A stretch of DNA of 6,469 nucleotides. It comes from DASQLQ01 sp035629935. GTDB taxonomy: Bacteria; Actinomycetota; CADDZG01; WHSQ01. Position 1 is the first letter of the stretch; every line of letters starts with the position of its first letter. Shown in pieces: positions 1 through 4,549 of the stretch. The position numbers were made by a program, and so were the translations under genes. The notes under the pieces are model-generated. The model did not search any database. It saw nothing but the letters and a program-made list of their open reading frames with translations, and was not told the origin of the DNA. Location of the stretch: the NCBI GenBank assembly GCA_035629935.1, contig DASQLQ010000015.1, positions 1 through 6,469 on the forward strand. Direction: 5' to 3'.

Positions 1-490
1 ACTGCGGCGCTACCTCGTCGCTCATGGTCCGGCAACCCGGGAGGAGTTCGCCCGGTGGTGGGGATTCCAGCCCGCGGACGCCCGCAGGGTCATCGAGTCG
101 ATCGAGAACGAACTCACCCTCGTCGATCGCGACGGTGACAAGGCCTATGTGCTGAAGAAGGATCTGAAAACCCTCGAGAAGTCAGAAGAAGACGATGAAG
201 TACGTGCGCTCGGGATGTTCGATGCCTACACGCTGGCCGGACTTCCGCACCCGTCGATCGTTCCCAAGAACAAGAAGAGCGTCGTTTACCGGACCGGGGC
301 CTGGGTCTCGCAAGTAATCGTGCGTGGAGGGCAAGTGGTCGGAGTGTGGACGCACAAGGCCAAGCCGACTGGTACCGACTTCGAGGTGAAGCTCTTCACA
401 AAGCGCTCGGTATCCAAAGCAGCCGTTGAACGAGCACTCGAACCACTATTGCCATTCACGGGAGACATTAGAACCCTGAAGGTCTCCTGA
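1..490 (+). CDS. Winged-helix DNA-binding protein, AlkZ/YcaQ-like DNA glycosylase family (5' end missing)
   Basis: The reading frame is open from base 2 and gives 162 visible residues ending at TGA 488-490; the start lies before the window. The first visible residues, RRYLVAHGPATREEFARWWG, have the typical look of the winged-helix segment of the HTH_42/AlkZ-like family. After it come a GMFDAYTLAG segment and a strand-turn-strand stretch (GAWVSQVIVRGGQVVGVW) typical of the family C-terminus. Characterised relatives (Streptomyces AlkZ, E. coli YcaQ) excise bulky alkylated or cross-linked bases in the cytoplasm. The catalytic QxQ/QxD motif of those enzymes would lie in the missing N-terminal part, so activity cannot be judged here. 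The MBL-fold gene begins 27 bp downstream on the same strand, so co-transcription is likely. Family assignment comes from recalled motifs, not from a search. Confidence 0.8.
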   Translation, partial: LRRYLVAHGPATREEFARWWGFQPADARRVIESIENELTLVDRDGDKAYVLKKDLKTLEKSEEDDEVRALGMFDAYTLAGLPHPSIVPKNKKSVVYRTGAWVSQVIVRGGQVVGVWTHKAKPTGTDFEVKLFTKRSVSKAAVERALEPLLPFTGDIRTLKVS

Positions 491-517
491 CCCTCGAGCG
501 CCCATAAGGTAGGTCCC

Positions 518-1480
518 GTGGAACGCCTCCCGGTCACTCGGATATCGATGCCCACGCCGTACGGCAGCGTGGGGCCGGTAAATGCTTTCTTGATCGAGTC
601 GACGCCGCTGACCCTCATCGACGCCGGCTTTAACAGCTCCCAAGCGGAGAATGCACTCAAGCTCGCTTTGAACGAACGGGGTTACTTCCCGGAGTCCATC
701 GAGCAGATCCTGATCACCCACGGTCACCCCGATCACTACGGACTCGTTAGCACGATCCAGGATGCATCCGGGGCGAACGTGTATTTCCCGGCGCGCGAGA
801 TCAAGCGTGTGAGAGATCCCCAGATGATGATGGAAACGGGTCGTCTGTTGATGGAAGCGGGCATGCCGCTCGAGATGCTGTTCAAGATGAACCGACGTCG
901 AGAGCGAGAAGGCGGGGGCCGACCGGGCATGGACCACGACCAAGTGGTAGCCGTTCACGATGGCGATCGATTCCAGTTCGACGGCTTCGAGCTAGTTGCT
1001 TACGACATGCCGGGGCACACCGGCGGACACATCGTCTACGTCGAACCACAGACGCACACGATGTTCGCCGGGGACCAGCTTCTCCCCAAGACCTCACCGA
1101 ACCCACTGCTGGAGCCTTCCCTCGACGAGCCGGGCGAGCGACGGCGTTCGCTCAAGGACTACCTGGCCTCCCTGCACAAGATGGCGGCCATGGATCTGAG
1201 GCTCGTTTATCCCGGCCACGGGGATCCGGTCGAGGATCCGGGTGCACTCATCAACTCGACGATCGAGCACCACGAGAAACGCAAGGTAGATGTCGCGGGT
1301 TTCCTCGAGGAGGAGGGCCAGACGGTTTTCGAGCTTGCTCAGAAGATGTATCCCGACAAGATCGAGGATGAGGCCTTCCTGGCAGTCTCCGAGGTAGTGG
1401 CGCATCTGGACCTGATCGTCGAGGACGGCGACGCTCAGATATACGACAAAGAAGGTGTGACCTACTACCGCTCCACCTAG
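518..1480 (+). CDS. MBL-fold metallo-hydrolase with C-terminal winged-helix region (LACTB2/glyoxalase II-like)
   Basis: A 320-aa protein starting at GTG 518. AAGGTAGG (506-513) lies 4 bases before this start and supports it over the internal ATG at 548. All metallo-beta-lactamase metal ligands are visible: HGHPDH at residues 68-73, the PGHTGGH histidine H167, D186 in AGDQLL, and H234 in PGHGDP. The LIDAGF turn at 33-38 is the usual strand before the metal site. Residues ~250-320, after the fold, are helical and charged and end in a strand-like VTYYRST, as in the BLACT_WH winged helix of LACTB2-type hydrolases. Such enzymes are cytoplasmic di-metal hydrolases acting on thioesters, lactones, phosphodiesters or RNA; the substrate cannot be read from sequence. 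The insert at 120-140, rich in Arg and Gly (NRRREREGGGR), may be a flexible loop over the active site. It probably shares a transcript with the preceding glycosylase-like gene. Confidence 0.9.
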   Translation: MERLPVTRISMPTPYGSVGPVNAFLIESTPLTLIDAGFNSSQAENALKLALNERGYFPESIEQILITHGHPDHYGLVSTIQDASGANVYFPAREIKRVRDPQMMMETGRLLMEAGMPLEMLFKMNRRREREGGGRPGMDHDQVVAVHDGDRFQFDGFELVAYDMPGHTGGHIVYVEPQTHTMFAGDQLLPKTSPNPLLEPSLDEPGERRRSLKDYLASLHKMAAMDLRLVYPGHGDPVEDPGALINSTIEHHEKRKVDVAGFLEEEGQTVFELAQKMYPDKIEDEAFLAVSEVVAHLDLIVEDGDAQIYDKEGVTYYRST

Positions 1481-1527
1481 CCGCGGTTCGCAGCCGACGC
1501 ACCTCTCAAAGGGAGATGGAGGAGTAG

Positions 1528-2115
1528 ATGAGCAGGAAGAGTGTTGGGTGGCACGTCGCTTGCATCGTCCTCGGAGTCTTGATGACTAGCGGGGTAGCCG
1601 TAGCAGATGACATTTCCTTTACCGACGCCGACGATTCCTCTGGACGATTCGACATCGCAAGCTACGCGGCCAGCCATATCGAGGAATCCGGAGTGAAGAT
1701 GACTCTGAAACACGACGTGGTCATGTATGACGAGTGGGCAGACACGGAAGTCGGCCCAGGCAATGGAATCCGAATCTCGTTTGATGTGAACGATGACGGA
1801 ATTACGGAACGCACTCTGTCTGTCAGAGGGAATAGCGACGGTTCCTTTTACGGTGTCATGTTCGCCAACAACAAAGGCAAGGTTGAGTTCCGCGGTTACG
1901 CAAGGGTTTGGCGTGAGGATTCCCGTTCCGTGAGCTTCGCTTTCCCGCGTCGAATGCTGCGTCGCGGTCTCGACTCCTACGGCTGGCGTGTTTCCACCGT
2001 CTATTCCGATTCGGATAACGAGGATTGTCCGGGGAACCCTTCCGGGGGTGATGTCACCGAGCATTGCTTTGACTACGGTCCCGATTCGGGGACCGTCACG
2101 CATGTTCTGAAGTGA
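1528..2115 (+). CDS. Small exported protein of unknown function with a calcium-type DxNxDGxxE loop
   Basis: A 195-aa protein. ATG 1528 is preceded by GGAGGAG (1518-1524), and an in-frame TAG at 1525-1527 rules out a longer form. Residues 1-26 are a classical signal peptide: SRK, a hydrophobic core (about 9-20) and an AVA cleavage motif before DD at 27-28. The mature chain begins with Asp-rich residues (SFTDADDSSGRFDI), then alternating strand-like segments. D86, N88, D90 and E94 form a DxNxDGxxE loop like calcium-binding loops in extracellular beta proteins. Two cysteines (C167, C180) near the C-terminus could form a disulfide outside the cell. The pattern 'D-D-x-x-G-x-hydrophobic-DI ... DxNxDGxxERxL ... 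FP' resembles hypothetical secreted actinobacterial proteins I recall, probably a beta-sandwich. There is no LPXTG motif, second transmembrane segment or enzymatic motif. It lies 47 bp after the MBL gene with its own strong ribosome site. Function is not recognised. Confidence 0.85.
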   Translation: MSRKSVGWHVACIVLGVLMTSGVAVADDISFTDADDSSGRFDIASYAASHIEESGVKMTLKHDVVMYDEWADTEVGPGNGIRISFDVNDDGITERTLSVRGNSDGSFYGVMFANNKGKVEFRGYARVWREDSRSVSFAFPRRMLRRGLDSYGWRVSTVYSDSDNEDCPGNPSGGDVTEHCFDYGPDSGTVTHVLK

Positions 2116-2150
2116 GCTGATGATGCTGGATTTCTTCGGAGTAAGAGGAG

Positions 2151-2174
2151 CGCGGCGCTGGCGGTCCAGCCGCG
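2151..2174 (+). terminator. Strong GC hairpin after the exported-protein gene, possible terminator
   Basis: CGCGG (2151-2155) pairs with CCGCG (2170-2174) and CTGG (2158-2161) with CCAG (2166-2169), leaving a 2-base bulge and a CGGT loop. It lies 36 bp after the upstream stop codon. There is no T-run, so it is at best a GC-rich actinobacterial-type terminator. Confidence 0.4.
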
Positions 2175-2226
2175 TAACCCACCTACTTGGGATCGCCACA
2201 ACGCACGGGCGAAGGGGCATCTAATC

Positions 2227-2241
2227 CACCCCCGTGGGGTG
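2227..2241 (+). repeat. Perfect inverted repeat CACCCC-CGT-GGGGTG abutting the transposase remnant
   Basis: Six-base arms with a 3-base centre sit immediately before the point where transposase homology begins (about 2243). The right arm runs into a TGA (2240-2242) in the transposase frame. It could be a junction scar, an element end or a terminator hairpin; the sequence does not decide which. Confidence 0.45.
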
Positions 2242-2242
2242 A

Positions 2243-2449
2243 GTGACCAAGCGCGGGATCGGTGGCGTCTACCACTCTGTGTCTGCCAAGTACCTGCAGA
2301 CCTACTTGGACGAGTACGCGTTCCGCTACAACAACCGCGACCACGGAGGCCGCGGGATGTTCAACGCTTTTCTGGAGCGGGTGGAGCAGGACGCTCAGGT
2401 CCGTCCGGCCCCCGACCCTTCTCCCAACGCGGCGACCACTCAAAGGTGA
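2243..2449 (+). pseudogene. C-terminal remnant of an IS1595-family (ISXO2-like) transposase
   Basis: The translated frame reads TKRGIGGVYHSVSAKYLQTY, then LDEYAFRYNNR, then MFNAFLERVEQ. This matches the end of the DDE domain of IS1595/ISXO2-type transposases, where an LKRG-G-YH-VS-KHL-RYL-EFAFRYN pattern precedes the C-terminus. Recognisable homology runs about 2243-2395; the rest, to TGA 2447-2449, is a Pro-rich tail. Only the last ~50 codons are present. TGA 2240-2242 and TAA 2222-2224 close the frame upstream, and the catalytic D, N/D and E part is absent, so this is a dead fragment and GTG 2243 is not a credible start. Its 3' part lies antisense to the end of the 75-aa minus-strand gene. 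It marks past transposition in this interval. Confidence 0.75.
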
Positions 2450-2588
2450 ATGCGTAGTCAATGTTGATGGCGACCGCCTCAGCTAGCCAGCGCAGGAAAT
2501 CCTCATCGGCAGGTTTCCCATGCATAGCGAACTGCGCTTGGAGTTCGTCGAGGATGTTGTCCCTTAGGCGGGCAAGTTCGGGGTCCAC
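2361..2588 (-). CDS. Small protein of unknown function (75 aa), second gene of a minus-strand pair
   Basis: It begins at GTG (2588-2586), 2 bases after the TAA of the 53-aa gene (TAA-CC-GTG). There is no ribosome site of its own, so translational coupling is likely. An in-frame TGA upstream leaves no earlier usual start. Residues 1-55 look like a genuine soluble, acidic, helical protein: PELARLRDNILDELQAQF, then ADEDFLRWLAEAVAINIDYAF, ending FEWSPRW. Residues 56-75 switch to a Pro/Gly/Arg/Glu-rich tail encoded where the sequence becomes the complement of the transposase remnant. The original C-terminus may therefore have been replaced by element DNA. No catalytic motif, membrane segment or cysteine pair is seen. 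I do not recognise a named family. Coding status rests on composition, coupling with its neighbour, and the abrupt change in character at the remnant. Confidence 0.55.
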   Translation of the reverse strand: MDPELARLRDNILDELQAQFAMHGKPADEDFLRWLAEAVAINIDYAFTFEWSPRWEKGRGPDGPERPAPPAPEKR

Positions 2589-2590
2589 GG

Positions 2591-2752
2591 TTAGGACCGC
2601 TTGTCAGCCTCGGGTTCTTGCTCCTGCTTCTGAGAAGCCTTCCGAAGCGAGTCGCTAATCTGCTCCTTGGTGGGAACAGGAATCTTGAGGCCCTTCTTGG
2701 TTTTCTGTACCTCGTCCCATTTGCGGGTGAGGTCGTCTGATTGTTTCGGCAT
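2591..2752 (-). CDS. Small charged protein of unknown function (53 aa), first gene of a minus-strand pair
   Basis: ATG at 2752-2750 is preceded by GGAGGT (complement of 2756-2761) at 3-4 bases, the strongest Shine-Dalgarno in this segment. The 53 residues read MPKQSDDLTRKWDEVQ, then KTKKGLKIPVPTKEQISDSL, then a Lys/Glu/Gln-rich tail ending EADKRS. The central G-L-x-I-P-V-P-T motif followed by a helix looks like a short conserved element. The protein is hydrophilic, with no membrane segment, cysteine or catalytic motif; a role as a binding or adaptor peptide is only a guess. The 75-aa gene follows after 2 bases. Its start faces that of the HNH-like gene across 14 bp. It lies within a longer antisense frame from 2503 to 3222 that I reject. 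The name and role are not known to me. Confidence 0.6.
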   Translation of the reverse strand: MPKQSDDLTRKWDEVQKTKKGLKIPVPTKEQISDSLRKASQKQEQEPEADKRS

Positions 2753-2755
2753 GGC

Positions 2756-2761
2756 ACCTCC
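2756..2761 (-). promoter_or_regulatory. Shine-Dalgarno GGAGGT of the 53-aa gene, inside a 14-bp divergent gap
   Basis: The plus strand reads ACCTCC, so the minus strand carries GGAGGT 3 bases before ATG. The site fills nearly half the gap between the two divergent start codons. It leaves the plus-strand gene with a pyrimidine-rich upstream stretch and no ribosome site of its own. Confidence 0.7.
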
Positions 2762-2766
2762 ACTTT

Positions 2767-3534
2767 ATGCCTAGCAAGTGCGTCATGTGCGGTAAGCGCG
2801 CCGCCAGTCTTGAGGACATCATTCCTAAATGGCTCCGCAATCTCTTCACAACGGAGGGCTTGCAAGTTATGGGACGCATGACTGGCGGGAAGTACAAACC
2901 TGTGGGCGGTGGCAAGTTCAGCCTTAAGGGCTACGTGCTGTGCCACCAATGCAACGTCAATTGGCTCGGCACCAAGATCGAGTCCCGGGCATCGCGGGAG
3001 TTCAAGCCCTACATCCAAGGAGCAGGTGGGACCCTTACCCCTTCGCTGCAGTCGCTCATCTCCTTCTGGGTAGCAAAAACCTCTTACCTCATGGCGTTTA
3101 AGGCCCAGCTGAACCCCCCTGCCGACATCGGCCCGCACCTGCGACTGACCGAACAACCGACCCCCGAAACCAGCGTTTGGATCGCAGGACTCGCTGATGA
3201 TTTCTTTATGACGTGGCTGCATGGACTAATTCCTCCGCCACAGCACCCCACCGCGGGGCGGCGGGAGGGCCTGTTCACTATCCTCGTTCTGGGGCATGTT
3301 GTTCTCGCTTGTCTGGTCAACCCCGACCCCGGTAAGAGGCTCCACATCAACTTCGACCCACCTTGGGATCGGATAGTCACCCAGATTTGGCCTCCCGCCG
3401 TCGCTGACCGCGAGTGGCCGCTCCCTGCGAATCTTCAGAACGATAGGGATGTCTTTGCGTTCGTTGACCATCTCATCAGGGGCATCCCGCCTGGTTGGCG
3501 AATTGTGCTTCCGTCTCAAGCCAGGAAGCCATAA
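2767..3534 (+). CDS. HNH-like (treble-clef) zinc-binding protein with the expected His replaced by Asp
   Basis: A 255-aa protein. ATG 2767 is the first usual start after an in-frame TGA (2728-2730), and it places the first zinc pair right at the N-terminus as expected. C5 and C8 (CVMC) are followed by SLEDIIPKWL. C59 and C62 (CHQCNVNW) are followed by IESR and a LTPSLQSLISFWVAKTSYLM helix. This order matches a widespread uncharacterised bacterial family (C-x2-CG ... EHxxPxWL ... CxxCNxGWMxxLE ... WxxKTA) related to HNH endonucleases. Here the EH of the metal motif is ED (D17) and the usual NxGW is NVNW, so nuclease activity may be lost or changed. The C-terminal half (hydrophobic stretch 170-183, then IWPP 207-210 and WPLP 217-220) also fits the family. 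No Shine-Dalgarno precedes the start, so the mRNA may be leaderless. The divergent minus-strand pair is the obvious partner. Function is unknown. Confidence 0.75.
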   Translation: MPSKCVMCGKRAASLEDIIPKWLRNLFTTEGLQVMGRMTGGKYKPVGGGKFSLKGYVLCHQCNVNWLGTKIESRASREFKPYIQGAGGTLTPSLQSLISFWVAKTSYLMAFKAQLNPPADIGPHLRLTEQPTPETSVWIAGLADDFFMTWLHGLIPPPQHPTAGRREGLFTILVLGHVVLACLVNPDPGKRLHINFDPPWDRIVTQIWPPAVADREWPLPANLQNDRDVFAFVDHLIRGIPPGWRIVLPSQARKP

Positions 3535-3698
3535 CCCCCACATCTCGTACTCGCCAGAAAACAACCAAGACACAGGTCCACCAGTCACTTGGCTTATCCA
3601 GTACCGAAGAGTCGCGATGGGAGCAACGCGCCCAGCGACGCGCTCAAGGCGTACCTCTGATGACCTCCCCTTGGTCAGGCACGGTAGGAGTACCTTTT

Positions 3699-3719
3699 CC
3701 AAGGGATAATTCCCTTTGG
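3699..3719 (+). terminator. Hairpin CCAAGGGA-TAAT-TCCCTT(T)GG, possible terminator or operator
   Basis: The arms 3699-3706 and 3711-3719 pair over 8 bp with one bulged T and a TAAT loop. It could end transcription of the HNH-like gene, but no T-run follows on the plus strand. GATAAT in its loop region overlaps a possible etf promoter, so an operator role is equally open. Confidence 0.35.
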
Positions 3720-3724
3720 TAGGG

Positions 3725-3742
3725 TGCTTGCTATAGCAAGCA
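3725..3742. promoter_or_regulatory. Perfect 18-bp palindrome upstream of etfB, candidate operator
   Basis: TGCTTGCTATAGCAAGCA is identical to its reverse complement and lies 42 bp before the etfB start codon. Perfect palindromes of this size near a promoter are typical sites for dimeric repressors such as TetR- or GntR-type regulators of fatty-acid and flavoprotein genes. No regulator gene is in the window, so the binding protein is unknown. A second palindrome (GGATCGATCC) follows 8 bp later. Confidence 0.5.
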
Positions 3743-3749
3743 GGCGGTC

Positions 3750-3759
3750 GGATCGATCC
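3750..3759. repeat. 10-bp palindrome GGATCGATCC between the operator candidate and the etfB ribosome site
   Basis: GGATCGATCC equals its reverse complement. It lies in the probable etfB 5' leader, 25 bp before the start codon. It may be part of a composite operator or chance in GC-rich DNA. Confidence 0.35.
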
Positions 3760-3772
3760 CGCAAGGCTCTCT

Positions 3773-3779
3773 AGGAGGT
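3773..3779 (+). promoter_or_regulatory. Near-perfect Shine-Dalgarno AGGAGGT fixing the TTG start of etfB
   Basis: AGGAGGT ends 5 bases before TTG 3785. This spacing, plus the conserved EtfB N-terminus starting exactly there (NIVVCVKHIPD), makes TTG the start. A rare start codon is here paired with a very strong ribosome site. Confidence 0.8.
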
Positions 3780-3784
3780 TCTCG

Positions 3785-4549
3785 TTGAACATCGTGGTCT
3801 GTGTGAAGCACATCCCGGACCCGAACCTGCCCCCCGAGATGGACGGTGACACCCTGAAGCGCGAAGGCATACAGGGCGTTCTCGATCCGGGGGACGAGTT
3901 CGGAGTCGAGGCAGCGTTGCAACTCAAGGAAGCGCACGAAGGCGAAGTGACCCTCGTATCCATGGGTCCCGCTCAGGCGATGGAAGGCATCCGCCGTGGT
4001 CTGTCGATGGGAGCCGACAAAGGCGTCCTGGTGTCCGACGACTCGCTGAAGGGGTCCGACGCCCTCGTGACTGCGAAGGTGTTGGCCGAGGTGATCAAGA
4101 AGCAGGAGTACGACCTCGTGATCACTGCGGTTGAGTCGACCGACGGTTACACCGGCACGATGGCCGCGACGCTGGCCGAGTTCCTCGGTCTCCCGCAGGT
4201 CACCTTCGTCAAGAAGATCGAAGGCTCCAACGGAGCGATCAAGGTCGACAGGCAGACGGCCGACGGCTACCACGTCGTCGAGAGCTCGCTGCCGGCGCTC
4301 ATCTCGGTGACTGCCGGAGTCAACGAGCCCCGCTACGCCTCCTTCAAAGGGATCATGGCGGCGAAGAAGAAGCCGGTTGAGGAGTTGTCCCTTTCCGATC
4401 TCGGCCTTAGTGCTGACGACGTTGCGCCCAAGCAGTCGATCGCACAGATGGCCCCGGCCGAAGAACGCAAGGCCGGTGAAGTGATCGAAGACGACGGCAC
4501 GGGGGCCGCGAAGATCGCGGACTTCCTCAAAGAATCGAAGGTGATCTAA
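3785..4549 (+). CDS. etfB: Electron transfer flavoprotein, beta subunit
   Basis: EtfB of 254 aa, a normal length for the family. With EtfA it forms the soluble heterodimer (FAD plus AMP) that takes electrons from acyl-CoA dehydrogenases and related flavoenzymes and passes them to ETF:quinone oxidoreductase. Diagnostic segments are NIVVCVKHIPDP (2-13), the DEFGVEAALQLKE helix (37-49), VTLVSMGP (55-62), the GADKGVLVSD strand (76-85), ITAVESTDGYTG (113-124) ahead of the MAATLAEFLGLPQVTFV helix-strand, and NEPRYASFKGIMAAKKKP (180-197), the family's conserved loop before the C-terminal arm. The last ~50 residues are the usual extension that wraps around EtfA. The start is TTG. The etfA start follows the stop directly, indicating one transcript with coupled translation. 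The palindromes upstream suggest repressor control. ESTDG near 117-121 fits the ordinary ETF or FixA-like groups; electron bifurcation cannot be asserted. Confidence 0.96.
   Translation: MNIVVCVKHIPDPNLPPEMDGDTLKREGIQGVLDPGDEFGVEAALQLKEAHEGEVTLVSMGPAQAMEGIRRGLSMGADKGVLVSDDSLKGSDALVTAKVLAEVIKKQEYDLVITAVESTDGYTGTMAATLAEFLGLPQVTFVKKIEGSNGAIKVDRQTADGYHVVESSLPALISVTAGVNEPRYASFKGIMAAKKKPVEELSLSDLGLSADDVAPKQSIAQMAPAEERKAGEVIEDDGTGAAKIADFLKESKVI

Larger units (their letters stand above)
3535..3784. other. Gap between the HNH-like gene and etfB; no convincing gene
   Basis: About 250 bases with only short unsupported frames. The first ~160 bases (3535-3695) show no motif I recognise. The last ~85 bases hold three stacked inverted repeats (3699-3719, 3725-3742, 3750-3759) and then the etfB ribosome site. 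The etfB promoter must lie here. GATAAT (3705-3710) is a possible -10 element, but no good -35 sits at normal spacing. Confidence 0.6.

Noticed and set aside
446..958. Minus-strand frame of 170 codons
   Set aside because: It is antisense to the MBL hydrolase, whose metal-binding motifs are intact on the plus strand.
1477..2220. Minus-strand frame of 247 codons
   Set aside because: It is antisense to the exported-protein gene, which has a ribosome site and signal peptide; no domain is visible in the minus frame.
2181..2309. Direct repeat ACCTACTTGG at 2181-2190 and 2300-2309
   Set aside because: Only 10 bp; one copy lies inside conserved transposase codons and the flanks differ, so it is not a convincing target-site duplication.
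2503..3222. Minus-strand frame of 239 codons
   Set aside because: It competes with the HNH-like plus gene and with the better-supported 53- and 75-aa minus genes in another frame; no recognisable motifs.
3601..3660. Short plus frame VPKSRDGSNAPSDALKAYL before TGA
   Set aside because: It looks like a possible protein C-terminus, but there is no start, no upstream homology I recognise and no family match; not enough to call a pseudogene.
3711..3774. tRNA-like appearance (TTTGGTAGGG, TGCTTGCTATAGCAAGCA, GGATCGATCCC, ending TCTA)
   Set aside because: It resembles D-arm, anticodon-arm and T-arm pieces, but the middle arm is an even palindrome that leaves an 8-base loop, the T-loop is not TTCRA, and no acceptor stem pairs with AAGGCTC. 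At most a decayed tRNA; better read as regulatory palindromes.
3226..3963. Minus-strand frame of 245 codons
   Set aside because: It spans the end of the HNH-like gene, the palindrome region and the start of etfB, so it cannot be a real gene beside these; no motifs.
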